DNA of 64,000 bases from Saccharothrix tamanrassetensis (GTDB taxonomy: Bacteria > Actinomycetota > Actinomycetes > Mycobacteriales > Pseudonocardiaceae), in NCBI RefSeq assembly GCF_014203665.1, contig NZ_JACHJN010000005.1, positions 372,001 to 436,000 of the forward strand, given 5' to 3'. Below, one piece after another: positions 47,651 to 57,545 of the stretch. The translations under genes and the position numbers were made by a program. The notes beneath the pieces were generated by a model, which saw nothing but the letters and a program-made list of their open reading frames with translations, made no database searches and had not been told where the DNA came from. The first letter of the stretch is position 1, and each line of letters begins with the position of its first letter.

Positions 47651-50600
47651 TCAGGAGGCAGCGGGAACGGCCGTCTCCGTCAACCGCGCCAACAGTTGCG
47701 CCTGCTGCTCCCGATACCGCTCGACGTTCGCCAGCTTCACCTCTTCGTACCCGCGCACCACGTCCGGCAGCGCGGCCAGCTCGGCCACCACCGCCCTGTC
47801 CACGTCGGACGCGCGCAGCGCCTTCGTGATCACGGCCCGGTATTCGGCGACCAGTTCCCGCTCGACCCGCCGCACCCCCGCGTACCCGAAGACGTCGAGC
47901 GGAGTGCCGCGCAGTCGTCGCATCGCCCTCAGCAGCCGGAACACCGGCCGGAACCACGGCCCGAGTGCGACCTTCTTCCGCATCCCCAACGCCCGCAGCA
48001 CAGGCGGGTGCAGTCGGTACGCGAACCGGGCGCCATCGCCGAACTCGGCCCTGATCCGCGCCGTGAGCGCCGGGTCCAGCGAAAGGCGGGCCACCTCGTA
48101 CTCGTCCTTGTACGCCATCAGCTTGTAGAGGTTGCGGGCGACTTCCTCGGTGACCGCGGTCGGGCCACCCTCCAGCACCCGGACCTCTTCGACGAACCCG
48201 GCGTAGGCGCGGGCGTAGCGCTCGTCCTGGTAGGCGACCAGGTCGGGCACCCGGATGTCCAGCACCCGCGCCAACTCCGACCCGGGCTCGGCGTGCACCA
48301 ACGCCCGGACCCGCGCTGCGGCGGCATTCGGCGAAGCGATTGCCGGGGCGGGCTCGGCGTCGGTGGTCGGGGTCGGCAGGGGCTCGTGCACGAGTCGACG
48401 GCCGTGGCGGAACGCCTGGATGTTCTTCGCCACCGCCACGCCGTTCAGCTCGATCGCCCGTTCCACCGCCGACGCGGGCAGCGGCAGCGCGCCGGTCTGG
48501 TAGGCGGCCCCCAGTTGCAGGATGTTGGCGAACTGCCCGTCGCCGAACAGCTCCTCCGCCACGGCACGCGCGTCCAGCGCCACGGTCCGCGCGGTCGCCG
48601 ACTCCAGGGTCGAGCGGACCCTGTCCGGGTCCGGGAACGCCACGGACGTGTCGATCACCATCCGCCCGGTCGGTACCTCGGTGGTGGACACGACCGCCGT
48701 GGTGCGGGTCGGGTCGGCGACGGCCAGGTTCGTCGCGTCCGCGCCGACCAGGGCGTCGCACGCCAGGTACAGGTCGCACTCGCCGGCGGCGAGCTTCGGG
48801 GCCTGGTCCGTCGGCACGGTGCTGACCTTCAGGTCCGACACCACCGCGCCGCCCTTCTGGGCCAGCCCGGTCTGGTCGAGCGTGCGCACGTGCCGACCGT
48901 CCAGCACCGCCGCCGTGGCCAGGACCTGCCCGACGGTCACCACGCCCGTGCCGCCGATGCCGGTGATGCGCACCGCGAAGTCCGGCCCGGTCCGCGGCTC
49001 CGGCTCGGGCACCGCGTCGAACGCCAGCTCGGTGGACTCCAGGCGCGGCTTGCCGCCGCCCGGCACGACGGTCAGGAACGACGGGCAGTCGCCGTCCAGG
49101 CACGAGTAGTCGACGTTGCACGACGACTGGTGGATCGCGGTCTTGCGGCCGAACTCGGTGCCCACCGGCTGCACCGACAGGCAGTTCGACTTGGTGCCGC
49201 AGTCGCCGCACCCCTCGCACACCCGCTCGTTGATCACGACCCGCGTCGCGGGCGTCTCCTGCTTGCCACGACGGCGCTTGCGGCGCTTCTCGGCCGCGCA
49301 CTCCTGGTCGTGGACGAGCACCGTGACGCCGGGGATCGCGGCCAGCTCCTCCTGCGTGCGCAGCAGCTCGGACCGGTCGCGCACGTCCACCCCGGACGGG
49401 AACGACCGGCGGCGCAGCCGGCGCGGCGCGTCGCTGGTCACCACGACTTTCTTGACGCCTTCGAGCAGCAGCAGCGCGGCGATCTTCTCCGCCGGCAGCC
49501 CGCCGACCGCGTCCTGGCCGCCGGTCATCGCGACCGCCGAGTTGTAGAGCAGCTTGTAGGTGACGTTCACGCCCGCCGCGACCGCCGCCCGCACCGCGAG
49601 GCTGCCGGAGTGGGTGAACGTGCCGTCACCGATGTTCTGGGTGAAGTGCGGCGACTCCACGAACGGCGACATGCCGATCCACTGCGCGCCCTCGCCGCCC
49701 ATCTGCGTCACGCCCACCACCGAGCCGACCTGCTCGGGCTCCATGAACAGCGCCATGGTGTGGCAGCCGATGCCGCCGCCCACCAGCGTGCCCTCCGGGA
49801 CCTTGGTGGACGAGTTGTGCGGGCAGCCCGAGCAGAAGTACGGCGTGCGGGCCAGCAGCGGCACCGCGATCCGTTCCCGCCGGCCGCGCCGCCGCCACGC
49901 CTCCACCGGTTCGACGCCCAGCGGGGCCAGCAGGCGGGCCAGGCCGGTGGCGATGCGGTCCGGGTCCAGCTCGCCGATCTCCGGGAACAGGCTGCGGCCG
50001 TCCGGTCCGGTCTTGCCGTGCACGGCGGGCGCCCCCGCCCGGCCGTAGAGCAGCTCCTTGACGGCGGTCTCCACGAACGACCGCTTCTCCTCCACGACGA
50101 CGACCTGGTCGAGCCCGTCGGCGAACTCGCGCACGATGCCCGGTTCGACCGGGTGGATCACGCCGAGCTTGAGCACCCTGATCCCGTGCCGTGCCAGCGC
50201 TTCCTCGTCCAGTCCGAGGTCGCGCAGCGCCTGTCGCACGTCCAGGTAGGACTTGCCGGAGGTGATGATCCCGATCCGGTCGGCCGGCGTGCGGTGCACG
50301 ATCCGGTTCACGCCCGACGCGCGCACGTACTCCAGCGCCAGCGGCAGCCGGACGTGGAAGAGGCTGCGCTCCAGGGCGGCGAGTTCGGTGCCCAGCAGCC
50401 GGGAGGTCGGCTGGTGCCGGTAGGCGTTGTCCGGCAGCGCCGGCGCGGCCCACTCGCGACGGACGACCGCGGTGCTCGACGCGTCGGCGACGTTCGCCAC
50501 CACCTTCAGCGACGTCCACACCCCGGCGGCCCGCGACAGCTCCACCGCGTGCAGGCCGAAGTCCAGCACGTCCTGCGAGTCGGACGGGAAGAAGACGGGC

Positions 50601-51097
50601 ATCGCCAGGTCCGCCAGCGCCAGCTCCGAGGCGCACGGCACGGTGGACGACTTCGCGTTCGGGTCGTCGCCGACCAGCGCGACCGCGCCGCCACGCGGGT
50701 CGGTGCCCGCCAGGTTGGCGTGCCGCAGCGCGTCGGTGGCCCGGTCCAGGCCGGGGGCCTTGCCGTACCAGAAGCCCGTGACGCCGTCGTAGCGCCGGCC
50801 GGGCAGCGACCCGGTCAGCTGGCTGCCCATCACCGAGGTCGCACCGAGCTCCTCGTTCAGGCCCGGCCGGTGCACCACGTTGTGCTTGTCCAGCAGGGTG
50901 GCGCGCCGCGCCAGCTCCAGGTCGTAGCCCGCCAGCGGCGAACCCTCGTAGCCGGACACGAACACCGCCGTGTCCCGGCCGGTGCCCCGGTCGTGCCGGA
51001 CGCGGTCGAACAGCACCCGCACCAGCGCCTGCACCCCGGACAGGTGGACGATCCCGTCCTCCCGGAGATAGCGGTCCTCCAACGTGAACGCTTCCAC
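47651..51097 (-). CDS. Fused indolepyruvate ferredoxin oxidoreductase (2-oxoacid:ferredoxin family)
   Basis: 1148 residues, the fused architecture of actinobacterial indolepyruvate oxidoreductases. The N-terminal TPP/pyrimidine part (VSGYEGSPLAGYDLEL) leads to a TPP-binding region (CSGCPHNSS, GGGIGCHTMALFM, MGGEGAQWIGMSPF, IGDGTFTHSG). Next is a Cys-rich iron-sulphur segment (VCEGCGDCGTKSNCLSV, CNVDYSCLDGDCPSF) and a C-terminal gamma-type domain (ITGIGGTGVVTVGQVLA). It oxidatively decarboxylates aryl pyruvates from aromatic amino acids to acyl-CoA, reducing ferredoxin. The GTG at 51097 follows GGAGGAG. Divergent Lrp-type regulator nearby. Confidence 0.92.
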   Translation of the reverse strand: MEAFTLEDRYLREDGIVHLSGVQALVRVLFDRVRHDRGTGRDTAVFVSGYEGSPLAGYDLELARRATLLDKHNVVHRPGLNEELGATSVMGSQLTGSLPGRRYDGVTGFWYGKAPGLDRATDALRHANLAGTDPRGGAVALVGDDPNAKSSTVPCASELALADLAMPVFFPSDSQDVLDFGLHAVELSRAAGVWTSLKVVANVADASSTAVVRREWAAPALPDNAYRHQPTSRLLGTELAALERSLFHVRLPLALEYVRASGVNRIVHRTPADRIGIITSGKSYLDVRQALRDLGLDEEALARHGIRVLKLGVIHPVEPGIVREFADGLDQVVVVEEKRSFVETAVKELLYGRAGAPAVHGKTGPDGRSLFPEIGELDPDRIATGLARLLAPLGVEPVEAWRRRGRRERIAVPLLARTPYFCSGCPHNSSTKVPEGTLVGGGIGCHTMALFMEPEQVGSVVGVTQMGGEGAQWIGMSPFVESPHFTQNIGDGTFTHSGSLAVRAAVAAGVNVTYKLLYNSAVAMTGGQDAVGGLPAEKIAALLLLEGVKKVVVTSDAPRRLRRRSFPSGVDVRDRSELLRTQEELAAIPGVTVLVHDQECAAEKRRKRRRGKQETPATRVVINERVCEGCGDCGTKSNCLSVQPVGTEFGRKTAIHQSSCNVDYSCLDGDCPSFLTVVPGGGKPRLESTELAFDAVPEPEPRTGPDFAVRITGIGGTGVVTVGQVLATAAVLDGRHVRTLDQTGLAQKGGAVVSDLKVSTVPTDQAPKLAAGECDLYLACDALVGADATNLAVADPTRTTAVVSTTEVPTGRMVIDTSVAFPDPDRVRSTLESATARTVALDARAVAEELFGDGQFANILQLGAAYQTGALPLPASAVERAIELNGVAVAKNIQAFRHGRRLVHEPLPTPTTDAEPAPAIASPNAAAARVRALVHAEPGSELARVLDIRVPDLVAYQDERYARAYAGFVEEVRVLEGGPTAVTEEVARNLYKLMAYKDEYEVARLSLDPALTARIRAEFGDGARFAYRLHPPVLRALGMRKKVALGPWFRPVFRLLRAMRRLRGTPLDVFGYAGVRRVERELVAEYRAVITKALRASDVDRAVVAELAALPDVVRGYEEVKLANVERYREQQAQLLARLTETAVPAAS

Positions 51098-51190
51098 GCC
51101 GACTCCTCCACTCAGACGCCACTGCGGTGTGCGTCACACCACACGGAAGCGATCCGATCCGCAACATCCGGCCTCGTATTCGCGGCTGCG

Positions 51191-51238
51191 ACGCAAAGAA
51201 GCGTAGCGGTTCACCTGAACGAGGCGGATCCTTTGCGT
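51191..51238. promoter_or_regulatory. Inverted repeats in the Ior/Lrp divergent promoter region
   Basis: ACGCAAAG (51191-51198) and its complement CTTTGCGT (51231-51238) flank GTTCA-CC-TGAAC (51209-51220). This is a plausible multimeric Lrp/AsnC binding site between the two genes. Confidence 0.5.
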
Positions 51239-51256
51239 GCCGACTACGCTGGGGGC

Positions 51257-51718
51257 GTGCCGGAAGAGCTGGTGGACGAGATCGACCACGAGATCCTCGC
51301 CCTGCTGCGCGAGGACGCCCGCCGGACGCTGTCCGACATCGCGAGCCGCGTGACGCTGTCCACGGCGGCGGTGAAGCGGCGCATCGACCGGCTCCAGCAG
51401 GTCGGCGTGATCACCGGGTTCACCGTGCAGATCGACCACGCCAAGCTGGGCTGGGGCATCGAGGCGTTCACCGAGCTGAGGTTCGCGGGCAACACGAAGG
51501 TCGCCGACATCCTGCACACCACCACCCGGATGCGGGAGGCGCAGGCGGTGTTCACCATCGCCGGCGACCCGGACGCCCTGGTGTGGCTGCGCGTGCGCGA
51601 CATGGCGCACCTGCAGCGCACCATCGACGAGATCCGCCGCCACCACCAGGTCACCGGCACCAAGACGCTCATCGCCCTCGACTCGTGGTCGCGGGGCCAG
51701 GACGATTCCAAAGCCTGA
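51257..51718 (+). CDS. Lrp/AsnC family regulator
   Basis: 153 residues from a GTG at 51257 with GGGGG upstream. The HTH (LDEIDHEIL-like VDEIDHEILALLREDARRTL, then RVTLSTAAVKRRIDRL) precedes the RAM/AsnC ligand domain (ITGFTVQIDHAKLGWGIEAF). Lrp-family factors sense amino acids. Divergence from an aromatic-amino-acid degradation enzyme implies it regulates that gene in response to an amino acid or its keto acid. Confidence 0.9.
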   Translation: MPEELVDEIDHEILALLREDARRTLSDIASRVTLSTAAVKRRIDRLQQVGVITGFTVQIDHAKLGWGIEAFTELRFAGNTKVADILHTTTRMREAQAVFTIAGDPDALVWLRVRDMAHLQRTIDEIRRHHQVTGTKTLIALDSWSRGQDDSKA

Positions 51719-51737
51719 GCGGACGCGCGGAAGACTT

Positions 51738-51768
51738 GGGGTGCGCACCGAACTCCGAGGCGCACCCC
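51738..51768. terminator. Bidirectional hairpin between Lrp and NB-ARC genes
   Basis: Perfect 9-bp arms GGGGTGCGC / GCGCACCCC with a 13-base loop between convergent stops. Confidence 0.6.
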
Positions 51769-51817
51769 GACGAACCGGTACGACTACCCGGTCAGGGCAA
51801 GCAGGGCACAGCCGGTC

Positions 51818-54097
51818 TCAACGGGCCTGTTCCGCGCCGGACAACGCGGCGTCCAGGTAGCCCTGGATGCTGTCCTGCCGACGGCGGTCGCCGAACCGCT
51901 CGGCCAGGTCCGCCGCGGCACGCAGCACCCGAACGGCCTCCGCGTAGTCGTGGGCATCGAGGTGGAGGCTGCCCAGTGCCTCCAGGCACGCCACCTCGCC
52001 GACCCGGTCGCCGACCCGCCGGGACAGCGACGCCGCGCGGTGCAGGGCGTCGCGCGCCTCGTCGTGCCGCCCGGCCCGGTGGTGGTTGACGCCGATCCGC
52101 CGCATCACCCCGGCACTGCCGTGCCCATGACCGGTCTCCTCGTAGAGGCGCAGGCTGATCCGGTAGTGGTGCAGGCCGTCCGCCGGCCGGCCCGTCCGGT
52201 CGTACAGGCTGCCCAGGTACTCGTGCGTGGACGCCTCGCCGGCCGGGTTGTCGCGCAGCTCCCGGTGGATCGCCAGGCTTTCCTCGGCCTTCGCGATCGC
52301 CTCCGCCACCCGGCCGAACAGCTCCAGCGCCTGCGCGGTGTTGACCAGGCAGCCCGCCGCGCCCCGGTCGTGGCCCAGCGCCCGGAAGTCCGCGAGGCTG
52401 CCGTCGAGCTGCTCGAACCCCTCCCGCGGGTCGCCGGACCACGCGTGCGCCAGGTCGACCAGCGCCAGCCCCAGGTCCTGCCGCACGATCGCCCGCGCCA
52501 CCCGGTCCGACCCGACCGCGTCCAGGGCCGCCCGGGACAGCAGCGACCAGTCCAGCCAGTAGCCCCGGCTCAGGTAGAAGGTGAACAGGCCGGGCGCGAG
52601 CCGCAGCAGCCGCTCCGGCGGGACGCCCGGCGTGCGGGTGACACCGACCAGGTGGTGGCGGTGGTCGTCGAGCCACGCGAACGCCTCGGCCGTGTCGGCG
52701 AAATCCGGGCTGCCGGCCTGCCACGCCGGGTCCGCCCACGTCTGCCGGATGGATCCGCGGGCTCCCAGCGCGAGACTGCGCCAGGCCGCCGCCACGAACA
52801 GGTCGGCGGCACGGGTGAGCGCCCGGACGCGGTCGGCCTCGGCGACCGTCTCGGCGGCGCGTTCCCGTGCGTAGGTGCGCAGCAGGTCGTGCATCCGGTA
52901 CCGGCCCGGTGCGGCGGCGTCCAGCAGGTGGGCGTCGGCCAGCCGTTCCAGCAGGCGTTCGGCGTCCCGTTCGGCCAGGTCCAGCAGGCGGGCCGCGACC
53001 GGCAGCGAGACGTCCGGGGCGTCGGGCAGGCCGAGCAGCGCGAACGCGGTCGCGTCCGGCGGGTCGAGCTGGTCGACGGAGACCGCGAGACTGGCCCGCA
53101 CGCCGGAGTCGCCGCGCTCCAGCTCGTCCAGCCGGTGGTGGTCGGCGAGCTTCCGGGCGAGGTGCGCGATCGGCCAGTCGGGACGGGCGGCCAGCCGCGC
53201 GCCGACCAGGTGGACGGCCAGCGGCAGCCGCCCGCAGCGCCGCACCACCTCGGCGGCCGCTCCCGGTTCGGCGTCCACCCGTTCCCGGCCGACCGACGCG
53301 GCGAGCAGGCGCAGCGCCTCCTGCTCGGTCAGCACGTCCAGCCGGATGTGGTGGGCCTGCGGCAGCGCGTCCAGCGCGTGCCGGCCGGTGACGATCGCGG
53401 CGCAGCCGGGAGTGGCCGGCAGCAGCGGCCGGACCTGCTCGGCGTTCGCGGCGTCGTCCAGCAGCAGGAGCACCCGCCGGCCGGCCAGTCCGGAGCGGAA
53501 CCGGGCGGAGGCCTCCGCCAGGTCGGTCGGGACCTCGTCATCGGCCACGCCGATCGCGCGCAACAGCTGCCCCAGCGCCTCGTGGACGGGCAGGGGCGCG
53601 CCGCCGCCGCGCAGGTCGACGTGCAGGAGACCGTCCGGGAACCGCTCGGCGACCCGGTGCCCGACGTGCACCGCCAAGGTCGTCTTGCCGACGCCGCCCA
53701 TGCCCGCGATGGCCGACACGACCACCGTGGACGAGCGGTCGAGCAGCCCGACGATCGCGTCGACCTCGGCGTCACGCCCGGTGAAGTGGGCCACCGGTGG
53801 TGGGAACTGCCGGGGCGGGCCCGTCGGTGCGGACTGCCGGGGCGGTGGCTCGGTCGACTCGGGTCGCGGACCCCGGTGGCGGGCGGCTGCCGCGACCAGT
53901 TCGGCCCGGTGGCCCTCGTCCAGGCGCAGCGCGTCGGCGAGCCGGTCGACGGTGTCCCGGTACGGGAACCGCCGGTCGCCACGCTCCAACGCGCCGACCG
54001 CCTGCCCGCTCAACCCCGCGCGCTCGGCCAGCGCCTCCTGGGTCAGGCCGGCCGCCCTCCGGTGCCGGCGCAGCACAGCGCCGAAGGAGGTGTCCAT
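51818..54097 (-). CDS. XRE-NB-ARC-TPR STAND regulator
   Basis: 759 residues. Residues 5-60 are an XRE HTH (LRRHRRAAGLTQEALAERAG). Residues about 100-400 are an NB-ARC ATPase with Walker A GMGGVGKTT (132-140), Walker B LLLLDDAAN, GRLPLAV for the GLPLA motif and MHDLLRTYA for MHD. The C-terminal half (about 440-750) is TPR repeats (LVNTAQALELFGRVAEAIAK, CLEALGSLHLDAHDYAEAVR). This is the AfsR-like architecture with an XRE instead of a SARP DNA-binding domain. Such proteins regulate secondary metabolism or development; some STAND NTPases act in phage defence. No partner gene is adjacent. Confidence 0.9.
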   Translation of the reverse strand: MDTSFGAVLRRHRRAAGLTQEALAERAGLSGQAVGALERGDRRFPYRDTVDRLADALRLDEGHRAELVAAAARHRGPRPESTEPPPRQSAPTGPPRQFPPPVAHFTGRDAEVDAIVGLLDRSSTVVVSAIAGMGGVGKTTLAVHVGHRVAERFPDGLLHVDLRGGGAPLPVHEALGQLLRAIGVADDEVPTDLAEASARFRSGLAGRRVLLLLDDAANAEQVRPLLPATPGCAAIVTGRHALDALPQAHHIRLDVLTEQEALRLLAASVGRERVDAEPGAAAEVVRRCGRLPLAVHLVGARLAARPDWPIAHLARKLADHHRLDELERGDSGVRASLAVSVDQLDPPDATAFALLGLPDAPDVSLPVAARLLDLAERDAERLLERLADAHLLDAAAPGRYRMHDLLRTYARERAAETVAEADRVRALTRAADLFVAAAWRSLALGARGSIRQTWADPAWQAGSPDFADTAEAFAWLDDHRHHLVGVTRTPGVPPERLLRLAPGLFTFYLSRGYWLDWSLLSRAALDAVGSDRVARAIVRQDLGLALVDLAHAWSGDPREGFEQLDGSLADFRALGHDRGAAGCLVNTAQALELFGRVAEAIAKAEESLAIHRELRDNPAGEASTHEYLGSLYDRTGRPADGLHHYRISLRLYEETGHGHGSAGVMRRIGVNHHRAGRHDEARDALHRAASLSRRVGDRVGEVACLEALGSLHLDAHDYAEAVRVLRAAADLAERFGDRRRQDSIQGYLDAALSGAEQAR

Positions 54098-54307
54098 TCG
54101 TCTCTCCCCGGGGACGAAGTGTGCGGGGCGACTGTAGAGGTTGTCGCTGTCGCAGTGCGCGGGATCGGGGAAAACTGTCGATCCGCGGGCCGGGGAATCC
54201 CAACCGGGGGGAGTACGTGGATGCCCCTACCAGGGGGAGGGACATCCACGTACCCGGTCGATCGCCGATGGGTCCGGTGCGGCATACCAGGCCATCGGCG
54301 TGGGTCC

Positions 54308-54342
54308 GGGTGGCTGTCGGCTCATCGAGCCGACAGCCACCC
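54308..54342 (-). terminator. Strong hairpin terminator after the second M28 peptidase
   Basis: Perfect 16-bp arms GGGTGGCTGTCGGCTC / complement with a 3-base loop, 29 bases after the stop. Confidence 0.75.
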
Positions 54343-54370
54343 CTGGTGCCCGAGGGCTCCGGTCACCGGG

Positions 54371-56128
54371 TCAGCAGGCGCCCTGGTCCTGCCAGACGGC
54401 CCACGAGCCGGGCGCGCCGGGCTCCGCGCCGGCCGAGTACCAGGTGGACTTCCACTTGTGGCTGTTGTGGGAGACCACGTCGTCCGGCACGTAGGAGGTC
54501 GAAGCGCTCCACGCCGCGACACCGTCGCAGCCGCCCGGGCCGCCGCCGCCGGTGACGGTCAGGCTGTACGTCGCGGTGCGGGCCGACGCGCCCGAGCCGA
54601 CGACGGTGATCGTGTACGTGCCGTTGGCGACCGACGCGCCGACCGAGACCGTCGCCGTGGACGACGAGCCGGACTGCACCGTCGACGGGTCGAACGACAC
54701 GGTGACGCCGGTGGGCAGGCCGGTTGCCGACAGCGCGACGTTCTGCGGCGAACCGGCCGTGGTCGCGGTGTCCACCGCGAACGTGCCGGAGTTGCCCACC
54801 GCGACCGTGCCCGAGGCCGGGTTGAGCGACAGCGAGAAGTCGTTGCCGCCGCCGCCGGTCACGGTCAGGTTGTACGTCGCCGTCCGGGCCACCGAACCGG
54901 TGCCCCGCACGGTGATCGGGTACGTGCCGCTCGACACCGACGACCCGACCGACACGGTCGCGGTGGACGACGAACCGGACTGCACGGTGCCGGGGCTGAA
55001 CGCCACCGACACGCCACTGGGCTGCCCCGTCGCGGTCAGCGCGACGCTCTGCGCCGCGCCCGACGTGGTCTGGGTGCCTACCGTGAACGTGCCGGTGCCA
55101 CCCACCGGGACCGAACCCGAGGTCGGGCTCACCGACAGCGAGAAGTCGTTGACCGGCGCATCGCTGACGGCCTGCTTCCAGATCGTGTACGCGATGCCGT
55201 CCGACGACCGGTCCAGCGCGGTCGCGTTGATGTTGCCCGTCGTGTCGCACGAGGCGTGGTAGCAGGGGTCGTACGCACTACCGGCCGTGCCGCCCCACTT
55301 CGACGCCTGCGCCTGGGTCTTGCGGTACGACGCGCCGGTGGCGTAGCCCGAAGACGGGATGCCCGCCCGTTGGAAGGAGGCGTCGTCCGAACGGCCCGCG
55401 CCCTCGGTGTTCTCCTCCGGGGACAGGCTCAGCGAGGTCCAGTACTCCCGCAACGGCGCGGCGGCGGCCGTGCTGATGTTGTTGATGAAGTAGCCCGCGT
55501 TGCGCGAGGCCACCATGTCGAAGTTGTAGTACGCCTTGATCGCCGACCGCTGTGCGGCGGGCAGCTGGCCGACGTAGAACCTCGACCCGTTGAGGCCCTG
55601 CTCTTCGTCGGTCCACCAGGCGAACCGGACGTGCTTGGTCATCGTCGGCTTCTTCGCCGCGAGCTGCAGCGCGTTCTCCAGCAGGGCGGCCGAGCCCGAG
55701 GCGTTGTCGTTGATGCCCGGACCCGCCGAGACGCCGTCCAGGTGCGCGCCGAACATGATCGTCTGGTTGGCGTCGCCGCCCGGCCAGTCCGCGATCAGGT
55801 TGTTCGACACGTAGGTGCAGGACGTGCACCGCTGCTCGGTGACGGTGTACCCGGCCGCCTGGAGCTTGCCCTTCACGTAGGCGACCGACTGCGTGTACCC
55901 GCCGCTGCCGGCGCGGCGGTGGCCGCCGTTGCCGGAGGCGATGGACTGGAACTGGGCCAGGTGCGCCTGCACGGCGGCGACGTCGATGTTCGGCGGTGCC
56001 AGGGCCGCGACGGTGGCCGTGGCGGCCGGTGCTTGTGGCTCCGGGCCGGCCAGGGCGGTGCCTGCGGACGTGGTCGCCCAGGCGAGCGCCGCCAGCGCGA
56101 CGGCCGCACCCAGGGTTCTGTGCTTCAT
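54371..56128 (-). CDS. Secreted M28 aminopeptidase with Ig-like repeats and chitin-binding-like tail
   Basis: 585 residues; ATG at 56128 behind GAGGAG; Sec signal [20 protein letters not shown]. The M28 sites match the other paralogue: [34 protein letters not shown] and CYHASCDTT. Then come two about 90-residue Ig-like domains ([17 protein letters not shown] and [17 protein letters not shown]) and a C-terminal CBM5/12-type domain ([30 protein letters not shown]). The tail probably tethers the enzyme to chitin or similar polymer so it trims peptides from surfaces. Confidence 0.92.
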   Translation of the reverse strand: MKHRTLGAAVALAALAWATTSAGTALAGPEPQAPAATATVAALAPPNIDVAAVQAHLAQFQSIASGNGGHRRAGSGGYTQSVAYVKGKLQAAGYTVTEQRCTSCTYVSNNLIADWPGGDANQTIMFGAHLDGVSAGPGINDNASGSAALLENALQLAAKKPTMTKHVRFAWWTDEEQGLNGSRFYVGQLPAAQRSAIKAYYNFDMVASRNAGYFINNISTAAAAPLREYWTSLSLSPEENTEGAGRSDDASFQRAGIPSSGYATGASYRKTQAQASKWGGTAGSAYDPCYHASCDTTGNINATALDRSSDGIAYTIWKQAVSDAPVNDFSLSVSPTSGSVPVGGTGTFTVGTQTTSGAAQSVALTATGQPSGVSVAFSPGTVQSGSSSTATVSVGSSVSSGTYPITVRGTGSVARTATYNLTVTGGGGNDFSLSLNPASGTVAVGNSGTFAVDTATTAGSPQNVALSATGLPTGVTVSFDPSTVQSGSSSTATVSVGASVANGTYTITVVGSGASARTATYSLTVTGGGGPGGCDGVAAWSASTSYVPDDVVSHNSHKWKSTWYSAGAEPGAPGSWAVWQDQGAC

Positions 56129-56363
56129 CCGATGCTCCTCGTAGGCAGGGAAAAGCCGGCCGCTCCGGGTCGCCACCCCGCAGGAAGGGCGATTGCTCGC
56201 ACGGACGCGGCCGAACCAACGAAGCGTCGCATCACGGCCACCGCCGAAGTAGGGCTTGCGGTAGGTACCGGTGATCGCTTTTGGGAGCGACACTGACGGG
56301 TTGCCCGCCCGCGGCCCGCGGTCTCGCCGCCGGGCGCGCGGGCGGACGTCCGCCGATCGTGAG

Positions 56364-57509
56364 CTACGGGCCGCCGACCGGGCGCATGGTGAACTCCCCG
56401 GACACCGGCCCGTCGACCGTCAGCCGGCCCTGCCGCACGGCCCAGTCGAGCGTCGCGCGCACCTCGTCGACCGGCACCAGGGTCCGTTCCGCCAGCGCGG
56501 CGAGGGTCTGCCGCTGCCCGCCCCACAGCGCGACCGACACCAGGTCCGTTGCGAACGAACGGAAGCGGTCCATCTCGTAGTTCGAATCCAAGGCCGCCTT
56601 GCGCGACTCGGGGAGGGCCAGCACGTCCTGCGCCCTGGGCGGGTCGGCCACCGTGCGGAAGCGGTCGCCGTCGCCTGGCACGTCGTGGTCCGGTACGCCG
56701 TCGTTCGGCACCTCGTGGTGCGGCACGTCGTGGTCGGGCACGCTGTTGTTCGGCACTTCGTGGTGCGGCACGTCGCGGTCGAGCATTCCGGCGGCGGCGA
56801 ACAGGGGCAGCAGCCCGCGCAGGGACCGGGGCGCTGGCGCGCCCAACTCGGCGGCGACGGTGACCGGGTCCAGTTCGTCGTACATCGGGGCGGGCAGCGG
56901 GTCGTCCAGCCAACTCGCGCCGCGCCGGTGTCGCAGCCCCCACCGCGCCAACGCCTCCACCGACGTCCAGCCCTGTTCGTCACGCGCGGCCCACACCGCG
57001 AACAGCAGGTCGGTGGCGTAGTGGCCGAACAGCCGCCGCCACCCCGGATCACCCGCCCGGACCGCCGGCCTGGTGCGGACCAGCCAGCGGGGCGGCGCGA
57101 CCTGCGCCCGCCAGAACCGCAGCAGCCACCGGTCCGGCGAGCCGGACACCCGCAGCCGGTAGTCGCCGGGGCCGGCCAGCACCAGGTCGTCCGTCATCGG
57201 CGCGCCGGTGGTCAGGGTCAGCCCGACCGCGCCGCACAGGCTCCGGTACGGGATGTCGACCACCTCGTGCCAACCGCCGGTGTCGGGTGGCTCGAACTCG
57301 TGCAGCTCCAGCCGCACGGTCAGCGGTCCGTCGCCGGCGCCGACCTCCAGCCACCCGGCACCGGTGCGCGCGACCGTGCCGCACGGCTGGATCCGCAGCG
57401 CGTCCTGGCCGAACAGCCCGACGTCCGAGCCGTCCCACCGGGTGTCGCGCACGGTCAGCGTGCCGAACTCGGGCAGGTGTCCGTCTTCCTCGTGGAAACT
57501 CCGCAGCAC
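56364..57509 (-). CDS. Unknown protein with a VP-x3 pentapeptide repeat
   Basis: 381 residues from a GTG at 57509. The N-terminal 130 residues look beta-rich ([40 protein letters not shown]). The middle is helical. Residues 247-281 are seven tandem pentapeptides VPxxx ([35 protein letters not shown]). A C-terminal segment may be a winged helix ([20 protein letters not shown]). No signal or membrane segment. Function not recognised. Confidence 0.65.
   Translation of the reverse strand: MLRSFHEEDGHLPEFGTLTVRDTRWDGSDVGLFGQDALRIQPCGTVARTGAGWLEVGAGDGPLTVRLELHEFEPPDTGGWHEVVDIPYRSLCGAVGLTLTTGAPMTDDLVLAGPGDYRLRVSGSPDRWLLRFWRAQVAPPRWLVRTRPAVRAGDPGWRRLFGHYATDLLFAVWAARDEQGWTSVEALARWGLRHRRGASWLDDPLPAPMYDELDPVTVAAELGAPAPRSLRGLLPLFAAAGMLDRDVPHHEVPNNSVPDHDVPHHEVPNDGVPDHDVPGDGDRFRTVADPPRAQDVLALPESRKAALDSNYEMDRFRSFATDLVSVALWGGQRQTLAALAERTLVPVDEVRATLDWAVRQGRLTVDGPVSGEFTMRPVGGP
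56667..56771. repeat. Seven 15-bp units encoding VP-x3 pentapeptides
   Basis: In-frame minisatellite within the unknown gene. The encoded residues are His/Asp/Asn/Glu-rich after each Val-Pro. Confidence 0.85.
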
Positions 57510-57545
57510 GCCGCCACGCTAGCGACGGGCACCGACAATCCCGGA

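Noticed and set aside
51950..56296. A plus-strand open frame of more than 1400 codons opposite the NB-ARC and M28 genes
   Set aside because: It is antisense to two proteins with clear domains. The composition is Arg/Pro/Gly/Ala-rich and no domain is visible, as expected for the shadow frame of high-GC3 genes.
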